Shown here in pieces: positions 12,110 through 24,369 of a stretch of DNA of 64,000 nucleotides (the stretch's first letter is position 1; the number at the start of each line of letters is the position of its first letter). Source of the DNA: Arcuatula senhousia (lineage: Eukaryota > Mollusca > Bivalvia > Mytilida > Mytilidae); assembly GCA_963971305.1 (NCBI GenBank), contig OZ020308.1, positions 25,015,275 to 25,079,274 on the forward strand, written 5' to 3'. A program made the position numbers and the translations under genes. The notes under the pieces are model-generated. The model did no database searches, was not told where the DNA came from, and saw only the letters and a program-made list of their open reading frames with translations.

Positions 12110-14300
12110 AGTAACATGAGTCGTACAGTTCATGACAAAACACCGCCGGCCAGCGTGCAGAGTCAGAGTTAGCTGATCCAGTGACAGTTGAACTTGAGAC
12201 AGAAACCATTTTTATCGCATGGAGGTTCTGGGCGGGAATCGAGAGACCTTATTTCAGGGGAGATATATAATTGGTGGGAAACCTGTAACTATTTCTTATA
12301 AAAAAAATATTTTCCTTAGATTTCTGAAGAAAAAGTACCGTGATCCCATGTTTTTATTACATAAATCAAAAGTTTATCTAATCATAATTGTAATTTTACA
12401 CTAATTTGTACAAAATTTTATGTAAGGTTTAAAAAATATAAATATTTTGAGGATTTTTTTCTATATAATCTATACAAAATTCTTTAAGTTTGAAACCCAA
12501 ATATCTAAAAAAAAAAACTAAGCACCGTAATCTATTGTTTTAATTGTAAATTTTTAATCCTTATAATAATGTCTATCTACAATAAAAATCCTAAGTCAAA
12601 TTTATAGACTTCCCTACTACCTTGAAGTCAAATAAGCAAAGAAAAACACAACCCCAAAAATTTAAACAAAACATGCAAAACAAAAACAAAACTATATCGA
12701 GACAAAAATTATGGAATTTATTATACTTGATATAATTTTTCTTTTAAAATGTGAATATTAAAAACGAAAGAATATGGAATATGTGCCAGAAAGACAAGAT
12801 CCATATGAATAAAAAAATAGGAACATTGTGGAGGATAAAAAAAAAAACTATTTACAATTTAAAGTTACCGAAATTAAGTGGATTTCGTAAATCTATATAA
12901 AAAAACTATCCCGACAAAAATATATTAATATTCAGAAAGTACACCAAAGTAAAAAAAAATGAGATGTGGAATAAGTGTTTGCGACAGAGCGCACATAACA
13001 AGCGATAATTTAGAAAAAAAAACAATGAAAAACCGACAGCAGCCTTCAACGAGGATAGTAGGCTGTTCGCCGTTCTGCAATTGGCCCATGGTCTAAATAA
13101 AATGCATATAATTCAAATCCATTCTAATTATTACATTTTATTAACACGTTGTTTTTCTTTCAGAGTGTTTGCAACGGACATTCAAAATTACGATTTACCA
13201 TTTAAAATAAATTTACCTTCTATGGTTAGTCCTGATTGCCATCCAAATGAACTGACAATTTTAACCAATTAACTTTATTAAATACTATAAGGCACAAGGG
13301 TATACGTTTTTACTTTTATAGGCCTTAATAATAATTTGGTCGATCAAGCGACTAAAAGTATTACAACGTTTTGAAGTTATAAGATCGCCTCCACGAAACA
13401 CGATTTTAAAATCTTAAGAAAAAAATCACGATTTTTACCCTTTAAAAGCCTTAGTTCGATTTAATAAAGATTGTATTAATAAACACATTAAACGTCCTAA
13501 GTATTGACCTCCGATTGATGTAACATTTCTTTTAAAACGTAATTTAATATAATATTTTGAAAATATGTTTAAATTTTTCATATCTAAATTAGTCAACAAA
13601 TACCTTAGGGGCTACTATTATATGAAATTTCTCTCAAAATTTTGCCTTTGTTATCCTGCCACAATTACATGTAGTAAATGGCGAACTATTACATGACTCT
13701 ATTTTCGAGTGGGGGTCAAACCAAAGTTATTGGCTTTTTGCTTGAAAAGTATAATAGATAAAAAAACATCGAAAGCTCTAAAAAAAACTCCCCATTTAGT
13801 CTTGCTATTCTTGCAGTTTTTGTTATAAACATTGCAAATTTTTTTTTCATCTCATTAAAATCTTCAAATTATGTTAGGATAAGAATCGTCCGACCTACCA
13901 TTAATTTTCAGTGTGTTGTTTGATATTAATTTTAACTGGTTTTTAACTGATTTTTTATTATTTTTTGACATCCTGTAAAACTAGAAAATATAGTAATTCT
14001 AGAACTTATCCAAATTTCAATTAAGAGTTATAATTATAATTTAAACAAATAATAAATTAATGTATCTGTAATAGTAATGTTACTAACACGTTTTCCAGCC
14101 TAATAAAGTATCAACCTTTTAACGTCATTCCAGAAAAAAGATAAAATTAAGTATGTAACATTTTCCGCTTTATGTATATATAAGGGTGATAATATGAAAG
14201 GGGTGATATAAATGAACATGGAGTGGTAATAATGAAGAGAAAGACCCCCCCCCCCGTTCCAAAGAGAAACAATACTAATTGAAGAAGTGTCTTTCAATCA
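12110..14300. other. AT-rich intergenic stretch with a family B copy
   Basis: Mostly A/T runs and short frames without recognisable motifs. A family B copy occupies about 12,960-13,120 (GAGATGTGGAATAAGTG and CAGCAGCCTTCAACGAGG). A C-run lies at about 14,247-14,255. I see no gene. Confidence 0.6.
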
Positions 14301-14359
14301 CCACTAAGTAAACTAGAAAAACAAGATTCATGATAAAGATAAAGCAAAGTTAGATTTTT

Positions 14360-14570
14360 AAAGAATAAGAGAAGCAGAGGCCATCCAAAAGTCCGAAAAA
14401 GCAAAGACAAAACAAGTAAACAGGACCGAATACAGCACGAAGAAACAGACTAAACAAAACACGCACGTTATACAAAAACACCTGAATAGAAGTCAGCAAA
14501 GGTAACTGAAGTCGTCACGAGACCGAACTCTGGTGCTACGGAAGAAAAGAGGAAAAGAGTAACAAAGAGC
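14360..14570 (+). repeat. Dispersed repeat family C copy
   Basis: Shares AGCAAAGACAAAACAAGTAA, the AAGAAACAGAC segment and the GGTGCTACGGAAGA end with the 2,010 and 31,367 copies. Confidence 0.6.
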
Positions 14571-15049
14571 CATATAAATATTGAAAAGACCAAGAAATAA
14601 AAGGCAAGACTAATACAAAAACTGAAATGCTTTCTTCGGCAACGTGATACGAATGGTATCATACAGACTCTCGTTGAAAAATAACCCAAAATATAAAAAC
14701 GGTCAGTTTTTTCACAAATCAGAACGATCATTAGATTATAAAACACATATACCGTTCGCCTCTCATACATGTACTATGTAATATTTTACTTAATGGAGAG
14801 ACATAAACAGAAAAGACTTAATACAGATGAAAAACAATATCATATTCCAGTACAGATTAAACTGTTACAAGGCTTTTTTTTCATGTGACGTGCACATTAA
14901 TATTGTAATTACAATACAACGTAATTCTAAAATCTTTCCTTTTTCAACTATTCATTTGAATATTTAAGATATGTCCATGTAACGTTTCGAAGAATTATGA
15001 TAGATTTTTTTTCTGTTTACGGGAGACTTTTATTGATTGGCACTGAAAC

Positions 15050-16312
15050 GTTGAATCCCGTGCAGGGCTCGGGTGGCGATAAGGCCAACAGCAGAGCCTA
15101 GCTTGTCGTAAGAGGCGACTAAGGGTCTTGGGATTCTGACGTCGGGTCGGTGCTCAGCCCGCAGAGCGACCAAGTGTGTACCCTTGGTAGCTGAATAGGG
15201 TGGCGCGGGGGCAGTCAGGTCTATACATGTAATACGGAAACCTTTACCGCTGACCATAGTGGGCCAACGTGAAAATACCCTTTGTGGACCGCCAAGTAGT
15301 GCACCACATAGTTTAAAATTTTCGCTTCTACCCACATCTCCCCTTTTCCTGTGGTTCTTCAAAAGGAAGGGTTGCGATAAGGCCCTATTTTGGCCCATCT
15401 GTAGGCGAAAAATAAAAAGTATTTCATAGCATATTACTTTTTACCTTATTTTGTAGCAAAATGATTGTACTATTGTGAAAGACTACTTTCAAATCATTTT
15501 GCATCAACACGGCTTGGAAAATCGTGTTCAAAATTGACCCATTTTGAATGAAAATTTCATCTTGATTTAAGAGAAATTTCAAGGTAGGGCTTCAATAAAG
15601 TGAAATTTTGTGCTTATATAGTTGACGCCAGTGTTAACAATTCTATAAAAAGGTTCATCATACATATACATCACTTTTAAGAACAATTTTGAATTTGAAA
15701 TGAACGCTTATCTCAAGAAAAACGAGGAAAATGGAGAGATTTCGCACAATTTTTAACTACTGACAACAAGTTCAAAAATTACAGTCTTTTTAAATTTTCA
15801 GTGTGTCTTGCACGCGGAACCAGCTTGAAACTTTCACAAAAGATGTGTTTTAGTAAAACAAGTTTTTGAATAAAATATGGAGCTGGTTCCGCGTGCAAGG
15901 CTATACTTTCGGGAAGGATATATAACACTCATTTGCGCCACTTTCCCATAGGCTCAATGTTAAAATCATTTGTGGTGGTTCATTTCAAGCACTATTTACT
16001 AGAAAATAAAAAAGCTTTTAAACTACAGACGTTTATTTTCAAAAAAGAGAAATATTACCCTTTCAAACAAGACATTTTATGAAAGAATTTACTTAATTTT
16101 ATGTTTGACTTTTGCGGTGGGCTGAAAACGGGTCTTATCGCAACCCATCCTTTACCGTTCCTTTGTTTCTTACCCCATCCCCCATATTTCATTTATCATC
16201 ATCATTTCATGTTCATTTCATCACCCTTTTCATATTCATCGCCTGTAAATAACCTATTTAGCGTTGCACGGTCGTAAAACACCAACTCACTCACTCACTG
16301 AGACGTTGATGC
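15050..16312 (+). repeat. SINE-like family A copy interrupted by a nested element
   Basis: The head (GGGCTCGGGTGGCGATAAGG) starts near 15,066. The body matches the 7,391-7,790 copy, and the tail ACTCACTCACTCACTGAG ends near 16,303. The copy is split by the nested element at about 15,368-16,146. Confidence 0.75.
15368..16146. mobile_element. ~780-bp non-autonomous element nested in family A
   Basis: Ends are inverted copies: GGGTTGCGATAAGGCCC on the left and GGGTCTTATCGCAACCC on the right. It interrupts an otherwise continuous family A sequence. I cannot fix a target duplication. Inside, a 19-bp perfect inverted repeat (15807-15825 and 15881-15899, CTTGCACGCGGAACCAGCT) forms a 55-nt-loop hairpin. 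Confidence 0.7.
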
Positions 16313-17184
16313 GACTCAGAGCGCACATTTTTGGGGTCCTCCTGTTTTAAGCTCTGGAGACGAGACCATAAGCGTTCATGGGACGTACATCAAATGCATT
16401 TGATGGCCAAGATTATAAATTAACCTGGTCTGGTCTGAATTCGAACTCCCTTTTGAATTCCTTTATTCTTCACATTTCACATTTTGACTAATTTAATACT
16501 TCAGTTGTCAAAAAACTAAAATATACAAATGAACTATGTTTTTGAAAAAATGTATCACGTAGCCGTAAAAAATAATTAATCGCATCAGCAAAATAAACAT
16601 GTTAATGGTATGCCAATTTATTACTATATTTTTTTTCATACTTTTAAGACGAGCTATTTTCAAAGTAAAATTCATCTGATAACTTAAAATAATAAATTAT
16701 ATTAACTTAAAGTTCATGGGGCTTTGACGAACCATGTACATTTTACTTGATGTTATCGGCACTTAACACCAAAAGTATTAATCGTACCTAGTACATGTAA
16801 TTCTGAATAAATTGTTTCTGAAACAAATGTGAGAAAAACAGATTCATATTTCTTTGACCTTCATAAATTATAAACACAACAACGTATCATTAATAACAAT
16901 ATTTTTTTACAACACGATGCAAACTTTTACTTCTATAATATGAGTCTTGTACTTGCTCTTTTATCTTGCTTCAATTGTTAGAATTCTACTATGTAATTTG
17001 TCCAGATTTCTACGAGACGGATAGTTGCATGAAGTATTAAATGCTCAATACCCTTCAAGAGCACGTAATGACACGAGTTCAAGTTGTTAGTTGCTGCACA
17101 TGCTTGGTCGATTTATGTATGTCACGTAGCTTGCACGTCAAACAACTTCACTAAGTGTATACTATAAGGAGGCCCGATCTTATC

Positions 17185-17290
17185 TAGTCTTCCTTTTTCA
17201 GTGTCAGTCAAAATTCATTTCCGATTGCATGGCCGTGTGTCTCCATTTCCTCTACTTCATCAATCCAAAGATGGCAATAGAACAGGGAGG
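17185..17290 (+). repeat. Fragment of family A (22,285 subtype)
   Basis: Shares the CAGTGTCAGTCAAAA and TGTCTCCATTTCCTC landmarks with the 22,285-22,810 copy. The open frame starting here at 17,201 is therefore repeat-derived, not a gene. Confidence 0.55.
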
Positions 17291-17538
17291 TTTGGCGCAA
17301 TTATACCTAGTTCAACCCAGTATTTTTTAAATGTGTGTACCGAGTCATGGCCACTGCGATCATTTTTTCTTGTATGTATTTGCCTTGTTTTGTCTTATGA
17401 GATTGATCATCCTAGTTCTGTAGTTTTGTTGTTACCTTTATTATTCCTGTTCATTTTCACGTCCAATGAAAAAACAACAACAAAGAGTTATCATATCGAT
17501 CTTCAGGGTTTTTTGGTGTCTTTAATTGTCCAGAACTG

Positions 17539-17661
17539 TAATATTTTTTTGGTTTATTGAACCATAAACTAAATTTTCACGGCGCACATTGAATAATCCG
17601 CGAATTAAATTTGCACCACTAAAAAATTAGTTTATGGCTAAACCAAAAAAAAAAATATTAC
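17539..17661. repeat. Imperfect palindrome around TTTTTTTGGTTTA
   Basis: TAATATTTTTTTGGTTTA and CATAAACTAAATTTT on the left pair with AAAATTAGTTTATG and TAAACCAAAAAAAA on the right. This looks like a decayed fold-back element. Confidence 0.55.
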
Positions 17662-17784
17662 ATTTAATTCTTATAAATGAATGCATTGATACATTCGGCG
17701 CGAAAATTTAGTAAATAATATTTGTTCCATGAAAGTTTTAAAAAATTTGGTTAATTAAATCGGCGTATTAATATTTACAGGTAT

Positions 17785-17875
17785 CTGGTCAATTTGTCCC
17801 AAGTTCAATTTGTCCCGCTTTTGGTCAATTTGTCCCACATCTAATTTGTCTCAAGTCATATTTGTTCCAACATTT
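17785..17875 (+). repeat. Short tandem array of TCAATTTGTCCC
   Basis: Five imperfect copies of a (T)CAATTTGTCCC core spaced about 17-21 bp (GGTCAATTTGTCCC, GTTCAATTTGTCCC, GGTCAATTTGTCCC, ATCTAATTTGTCTC, TCATATTTGTTCC). Confidence 0.75.
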
Positions 17876-17925
17876 TTTAAAAGTTTATATATGTACTTAT
17901 TGCTTTATATTTGACTCACTTCAGG

Positions 17926-18218
17926 TACAAATTTCCAAGGGAGATATGTTAAACTCTGCCAGTGGGTCTTATAGAGGTGTGGATGTTTTCCCCGCGGAAA
18001 CCCGGGCGCGGGTCTTCTCGTGGCGGGAATGTTTTCCTGCGGCGACAAGAGACGTAAATTTAAAAGTTTTCAAGCAAGAGTCAGTGCTTTCATTGGGAAA
18101 TAAGAACAATCGATATAGTACAATTATTGAAAAGAAATGCTATGAAAAACCAACATTAACGGTCCAAAACCACAATTTCATTAGTAAAATAGGCTTTGAT
18201 AGCATTAGAACACAATAA
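17926..18218 (+). CDS. Possible terminal exon, unrecognised
   Basis: An acceptor-like CACTTCAG precedes an open frame that continues to a stop at 18,216-18,218. The start of the frame is unusually GC-rich for this window. It includes an internal near-repeat of the type VFPAETRARVF and CFPAATRD. I recognise no domain and find no partner exon. It may be part of a decayed mobile element. Confidence 0.2.
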
Positions 18219-18239
18219 AGAGCAGAGATACAGAGGAAT

Positions 18240-19270
18240 AAATCTACTCTTTCAGGACAGGACGCAAACATCTAATAAAACAAAAACTAAACCTGATTCA
18301 ATGGCATAATAAAAATAATTATTTATCATAAAGGAAAAACACCAGAACACAATTATTTTATTTCAAAAAGCAAAAAAGCAACAAATGAAAAAGTAACATT
18401 CACAGACAATATAATTGTTACATAATATTTAAAATAATTTTTATATAGTTTAGATCTGATGCTTTGATATCTAAAGTGGTCCAATCGACAGAACCGTTAG
18501 TAGTTATTAGTAGTTTTGCATTAAAATTTTACAAGATAAAATTTACGCAAATAATTTTAATATTCTTTAAGAATAAGTTGCATGGAATGTTTGTAAAAAG
18601 ATTTTCTCGGTGACTGTTAATTGTTTGTTTTTTTTTTATATATATAAAGCATATAGAAAAAAAATAATTTGTATTTCAACATATTAACAGGATCAATTTA
18701 TCTTTTATTTGGTGAAATGTTTTCCTTGTTGTTGTTGTTTTTAAATAAAATGAAAGAAAATTGGCTAGCTATTGATTAATTTTGCATAGAAATAAAGTAA
18801 ACTTTCATTTTTTTTCCTTTACCTCACATTCCATTAAATCTATCTCTCTTCAAAAAATACAGAAAGGTTATAAAATGAGTATGATAGGATTGGTTTTTGT
18901 CAAACAATTTTAATATTATTATTAATAGAAATTGTATACATGTACGTAGGTAAATAAATTACATGGACAGGCATTACAATATGCTCGGTTATACACTACT
19001 GTTCTACAATAATATCAACTACTTTAAAGATGACATAAAAGTGAATGTTTATATTTGACATATGATTATCTCATTAAAATCAACATAGTTTCCAAATCAA
19101 TTGAAGTCAAAATTAAATGTTATAATCAAAGAATAAATATTAAAAAAATGACATATTTTTATAGATAAATATAATGACTGCCTATATATGAATGAGCTTA
19201 CAAAGTTTGAATTTAAGGATTAAGCAGGATTAAGCATATTGTAACAATTTGGTAGCCTTCATTCTTTGTT
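18240..19270. other. AT-rich intergenic sequence, nothing recognised
   Basis: Very AT-rich with many homopolymer runs. No open frame with recognisable motifs and no paired terminal repeats were found. Confidence 0.6.
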
Positions 19271-19279
19271 ATTGATTCT

Positions 19280-22200
19280 TTATAGTATTGGTTTTATCAT
19301 CATTCTCGTTTCTTTCAAACCGTCATTACCGTGCCATGTTTGCCAATGCATAGAATGTAATATGGCCTCCTGTATATAAATACCGTTTACATTGCAACGT
19401 GAACCTACTCTAAACCAAAAGCCAGCTTGCTTCAATATACTTCCAGAGTGTTCTGGACTCAAATCGTTATCTCTGTCAGACGTGCTGAACTTCATACCAG
19501 TAAGGCTATCCCAATATGAATCTTTCATAGAATCTCCTGCAAAAATAGCATGTAAAGAATTGAAATACAGATAGTGGTTTCAGAAACACATAACACAAAA
19601 ATGAAAACAAAAAATAATATACACCAACAACTTGATTTTGAAGGTAAAATCTTTTGACTTGCTAATATTCTTATTCTTTTATAGCATTTTTTGTCAAGAG
19701 CATGGACATAATTATTGACGCCATATCATTGACATACTAGTATATACATTTGTACATAATTATTGAGCAATTAATGCAATGAAATCATTGACATGTTTAT
19801 AAATATTATACCACTTTGTCATAAAATGTAACGAGATACCCTGCATTAATCATGTTTTATCAGTAGATAAGGCTAAATTCCTGAAAGACCTCCCTCATTA
19901 ATTATCATAAACTTTCATTTAGCACCCTCTACAGTCCCGTGGTATAAATCAGTTATTCCCCATCGGGCATCCGCCCTCAGGGGAATAACTAACACGAATA
20001 TGAATTGCTATATTTACCTGCAGTTCCAGAATAACCATTTATCGTGATTGTATAGTCAGTGGCCTCGCTATCAACATAAAACTCCGAGTATTCAGCATAC
20101 GCCGTGTCGTCGTTGAAATCAACAAGATCAAATCTGAGTTTATACGCCTTGGTATTTCCAGATAAAATACCATGGATATTGTCGTTTCCTGTAATATAAA
20201 ATCAACGCATATTTTAGACAATGGTTCAAACTGTTTAAAGATTTGCATATTTAAGCCTGTCTATTTTGAGTTGGTAATCCTTTACGCTAAAGCAACGTGA
20301 ACGTCGACACTAAATTTCGATTTAAGTTTCAATGTTATAATCATCTTGTGGTTTTTAATGTTTTGAATATGTGTTGTAATGGTTCAGATCGGTTAAAGAT
20401 TGGATATTCACAGTATTTCCACAATAAAATTAAAAACAAAAGATAGAGAAAAAAAAACACAGTCACATAGAAAATAGGCAGTACGCGTATTTAACATCTT
20501 ATACATGTAGTTAGGAATTGACAAATTTTCCAGAATATTTATAACCTACTGTGTAGTTTTCCACGACTTTTACATTCGTTAATCAAATCAATAAAATTAC
20601 CAAGCCAAAATTCTCCATTGATATCTCCAAATCCCCATTTATACGCGTCCCAATCTCTGTAAAAGGAGACGCTGCCATTAAACCTCCTCTGTATAACCTA
20701 AAACGCACACACACAAAATGTTTTGTATACTTGTACCATTCGGAATGTATTTCCTTTTTTGTCGAGCAACAAGCATCCCAATTTGTTTTCCCTAAAACAT
20801 GTATTGGTAAGTATAGTTTGACGTTTTGAAGAAACGAGAAGAATTGAAATAAAAATTTACTACTTGTATCTATTTATTTGAAATGACCGTTCGGTCAATG
20901 AAGAGCCTTTCTAGAACTATAGCCTAACGTTTAAGCCAAAAAAAGACTAAAATTGTATTTTATCATGAAAGAATTATCACCAAGTTTTTTTAAGACTGTG
21001 TTTTGAGAACCTGTGCATTTATTAAAAAAACTACCAAAGCGAAATAACAAATACTTATGACCTGAATAACGAAATCAGTGACATTACAATGCTGCGGACA
21101 TTTCCAATTAAAACATGTTTTGATTTTAGTGATCCAAGCTTGTTGTGCTATGAATAGCGATACCTAAAGAAAGTTTCTACGTACTGTCCATTGTTCGTCA
21201 TCTGTTTCCATTTCACATCTTACAAAAATTCCTCTTTTATCAGACAATACGATAGGGTAAACTCCACTGCAGGTCCCTGGCATTAAATCGGAGCAGTCTC
21301 TTCGATTAGCAGGACCTGGATGAAGCAGAGAGAAAATTTCAACATGGAGTTGATCCACATTGTAAAATTTAAGTCCGAATATTTTTTCGTATTTCAATAC
21401 TCATTATGTTAATTAATGTCTATTGATAACACTCATACTTACATCTAAAGATGCATGAGGGCTGTTATGTTTAATTTTTTTTTCCATCAGGAATACGTTC
21501 TAAAATTAGTAGAATTAAACCTGCCAAAGACTTTTTACCTTTTAAGCCCGCACAAAAGATTTATTTTCAAGAGGTTTTGGACGTTTTTTGTCTGTATATT
21601 TCTGTCTTTAAATAATTTGAAAATACAAAAACAAGTGACATAATTATAAACTTTATATCTTAAAGTGCGGCATATTATGAGAACATATGCATATAACATT
21701 TTTCCAACATTAATTTGATAAAGAAATTATCAAAAGATAGATATCTTTTTCAAGAGAGCGAGCGGATCAAGAAAGTGCATTAAAGGAAGAACAAACAACC
21801 AATTGCTTAAAAAATCAAAGTAAAAGTTTTTGTGGCGTTAATTTAAAGGTTCGATCATACTAAATATTTACCAAAAATGACAAAAGAACTTCAAAATTTT
21901 AAATTTTTCTTGCGCTTAAATTACCAAACATCAAACAACATTAAGCATATGCCCTCCATTATACATTTTTTTGATAACTGCAATATATAGGTATATATTT
22001 AAAACGTAACTTTTCAAATCAATGACGTTACAACGCTATCCAGAACGCTTCTATTCATATCCAATTATAGAAGAAAAGGCCACCCCGTCGTCGAAAAATG
22101 AACCATTCTACATTTAAAGGTTATTAGTGTAAACATAAATCTTTTACTTTTAAGGAACGCATGAATAGTTGAGGTGTCTAGAATTTCTTCAAGGAACAAT

Positions 22201-24366
22201 TGATAAACATTTCAGTTTCGACAAACCTGTGAACAAATCACTATACATGTTCAAATTGGTGACCAAATAAATTCTTCTTTGTTTGATAAGACCCGTGCGG
22301 GTTCCGGGTGGCGAATAGGCCCGTAGCAGCGCTAAGCTTGTCGGTAAAAGTCCACTAAAGGGCGCTCAGAAACCTGACACCGGGTCAGGCCGCTTGGCCC
22401 ACAAAGCGACTGAGATGTGTGCCCCAGTTGGTTGAATGGGGCAGCCCTGACATCGAGAGATGCGGGGTCGTCAGGCGATAATGCGGAAAACCTGACCGCA
22501 AACCATAGTGGTGCACCATGTTGGGAAAAATGTCACGTTTCTCGCACGTTAAAGAACCCTGCTGCAAGTCTCGGTAAGAGTAAGACCCGTAGGATCCCAA
22601 TGCAGGAAGCTTAATTTACCGTCCCTACCCATCACTTCTTTTTCCAGTGGCAGTCAAAAGTCTCCTACCCGATTGGCCTTGTGTCCCCATTTCCTCCACT
22701 TCATCATCATTTCATGTTCATTGTATCACCACTTTTATTTTCATCTCCCGGATATAGCCGAAATCGTGCTGGTTGGGAGTAAAGCAATAACTAACTAACT
22801 AACTAACTAACTCTTTGTTTGATATTTTGTACAAATCTAAACGTTTTTCGTGAATAAAAATATCTTTTCTGGTTTTATTTAAGTGATCACAGAGAAATTT
22901 ATGATAAATACTATATCGAATAGTGTGATCGCTCTGTTGTATGCAATAAACAAAAACAGTGATTTGTTTTTGAACCTCTTGAAAAAAGTGTATTTGTCGC
23001 AGCAAGAACAATTGTATACCTTTACTATGTAGATGTTCCGTAGAAGTAACCAATTCATTTAAGACACCCTATGAAAAAAGAAATGTTCACTTTTCTAAGG
23101 AAGGGCCTCCCATTCTTCTACAACTGGATCTGATTAGGCGTTCTAAATTTGAATAGTAGCATTGTAACGTCATTGATCTGAATAGTTGCGTTTTGAATAT
23201 ACACCGTGCTGATTAAAAAAAAAAATAATTATTTATAAACCATTTTTGCCAATGTAGTCTGTAACAATCGTTAACCTTCGTTTCCAAAGAAGCAGAGGTA
23301 CCAAATGTCAAAAGTCAAAAAAGGCAGAGACAAAACCAGCAAACACCAACAAGAACGGGACAAAAACGGACATCACGCAAAACATGGAAACACAAAAATA
23401 TTAAGAATTACCTATCACTGTGACATATTACTAAACACTTAAACATTTAAAAAAACTTAACTTTGATTTTGATTTAATCAACAATTAACGTTAATAACGA
23501 TTTTATGTGGCTAAAAGTCAACTTGATCGCCTTTAACATATTTTCCCTACATCGAGGAATATGTATCAATGTCGATTGACTAATTAGACATAACGTTTTG
23601 GAATGTTTCTAATTTTCTGGATTTATACTTTTTGAAATTATTATACTGTTTTAATATAAAGCAACGACCACTGAAATAATGCATGTTAAAAGTATTTCCA
23701 TGAAAGAAATGATATTAAAGACATAAGTATCAACTATGGAAATTTTTGATAGTTTCATTTAATGTCGACGAGAGAGAACATTTCTGATGGTTTACGTATG
23801 TAAAGGATCGACCACAATAGAAAAGGTAAAGAGATGCCAATAGGACATTCGAACGTCAAACGACAGAATGGACAAAACATATATTCATTATTAAAAAAAA
23901 GGTTATAACAAATTACCGAACTTGGAGAATCAATATCAACTGTCCATGGGACAAGACAAAACAAGGAAGACATACCGGAAAGATTGAACATCGCAATGGT
24001 CCTGACTTGGTACAGGAATTTCGAGTTTTTGTTAATCGGCAATAAAGTGTTTTGATTTTTACCTATAGTTGGATCTCTTACGAGAACTTTGCCACCATTT
24101 GAAGTTACGGTCGGTGGACAGCAGTGGGAGTTAAGCTGGCATACTCCTCCATCCATTTTATAAGATGTCGAACAACATTCGTTAAGACGTGAACACAATG
24201 AAGCACAGTGAACTACCGAGACTCCTTGTTCTTGTTGTAAGTTTGTGACGGTAGCAGCCTCGGAAAACACTTCGTCATGATGAACATCATAGCGTACGGA
24301 ATCATAGGCAAGTATACAATTTATTTCACACACACGTATGAATAAAATTTTTGATATGTTTTTCAT
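19280..24366 (-). CDS. Secreted PAN/apple plus fibrinogen-related domain protein (FREP/ficolin-like), 5 exons
   Basis: Exons: 24366-24063, 21315-21185, 20697-20601, 20188-20018, 19536-19280. They join in phase to 960 nt (319 residues). Exon 1 has an N-terminal hydrophobic signal-like segment and a PAN/apple-type Cys pattern ([20 protein letters not shown]). Exons 2-5 form a full fibrinogen-like domain of about 215 residues: [16 protein letters not shown], the WTVIQRR junction, [38 protein letters not shown], the DRDND calcium site (~255-259) and [11 protein letters not shown] at the end. Family role: calcium-dependent binding of acetylated or other surface sugars, often in molluscan immunity. 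Oddities: the first Cys of the usual C-terminal disulfide is missing, leaving Cys282 unpaired, and an extra Cys117 is present. The micro-exon at 23,020-23,068 could be optional. Confidence 0.9.
19956..19992. repeat. Hairpin-forming inverted repeat
   Basis: AGTTATTCCCC pairs with GGGGAATAACT around an inner GGGC/GCCC stem. It lies in the last intron of the fibrinogen-related gene, close to an exon. Confidence 0.7.
22285..22812 (+). repeat. SINE-like family A subtype with CTAA tail, in intron 1 of the fibrinogen-related gene
   Basis: The head is GTGCGGGTTCCGGGTGGCG and the body is related to the 7,391 and 15,050 copies. The 3' tail is a run of CTAA tetranucleotides at about 22,790-22,812. A tail of this kind supports retroposition. 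Confidence 0.7.
23020..23068 (-). other. Possible 49-nt optional exon inside the fibrinogen-related gene
   Basis: Flanked by an acceptor (TTTCATAG) and a donor (AAAG then GTATAC), with an open frame encoding [16 protein letters not shown]. It ends in the phase the next fibrinogen exon needs. It starts in phase 0, while the preceding exon ends in phase 1, so splicing it directly would break the frame. It may need another exon or be a relic. Confidence 0.25.
23285..23900 (+). repeat. Family C fragments in intron 1 of the fibrinogen-related gene
   Basis: Two fragments: 23,285-23,400 (AGAAGCAGAGGTACCAAATG onward) and about 23,800-23,890 (GATGCCAATAGGACATTCGA). The sequence between them is plain AT-rich intron. 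Confidence 0.5.
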
Positions 24367-24369
24367 TTC

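Noticed and set aside
15030..15398. 122-codon minus-strand open frame
   Set aside because: Entirely within family A sequence and the left border of the nested element.
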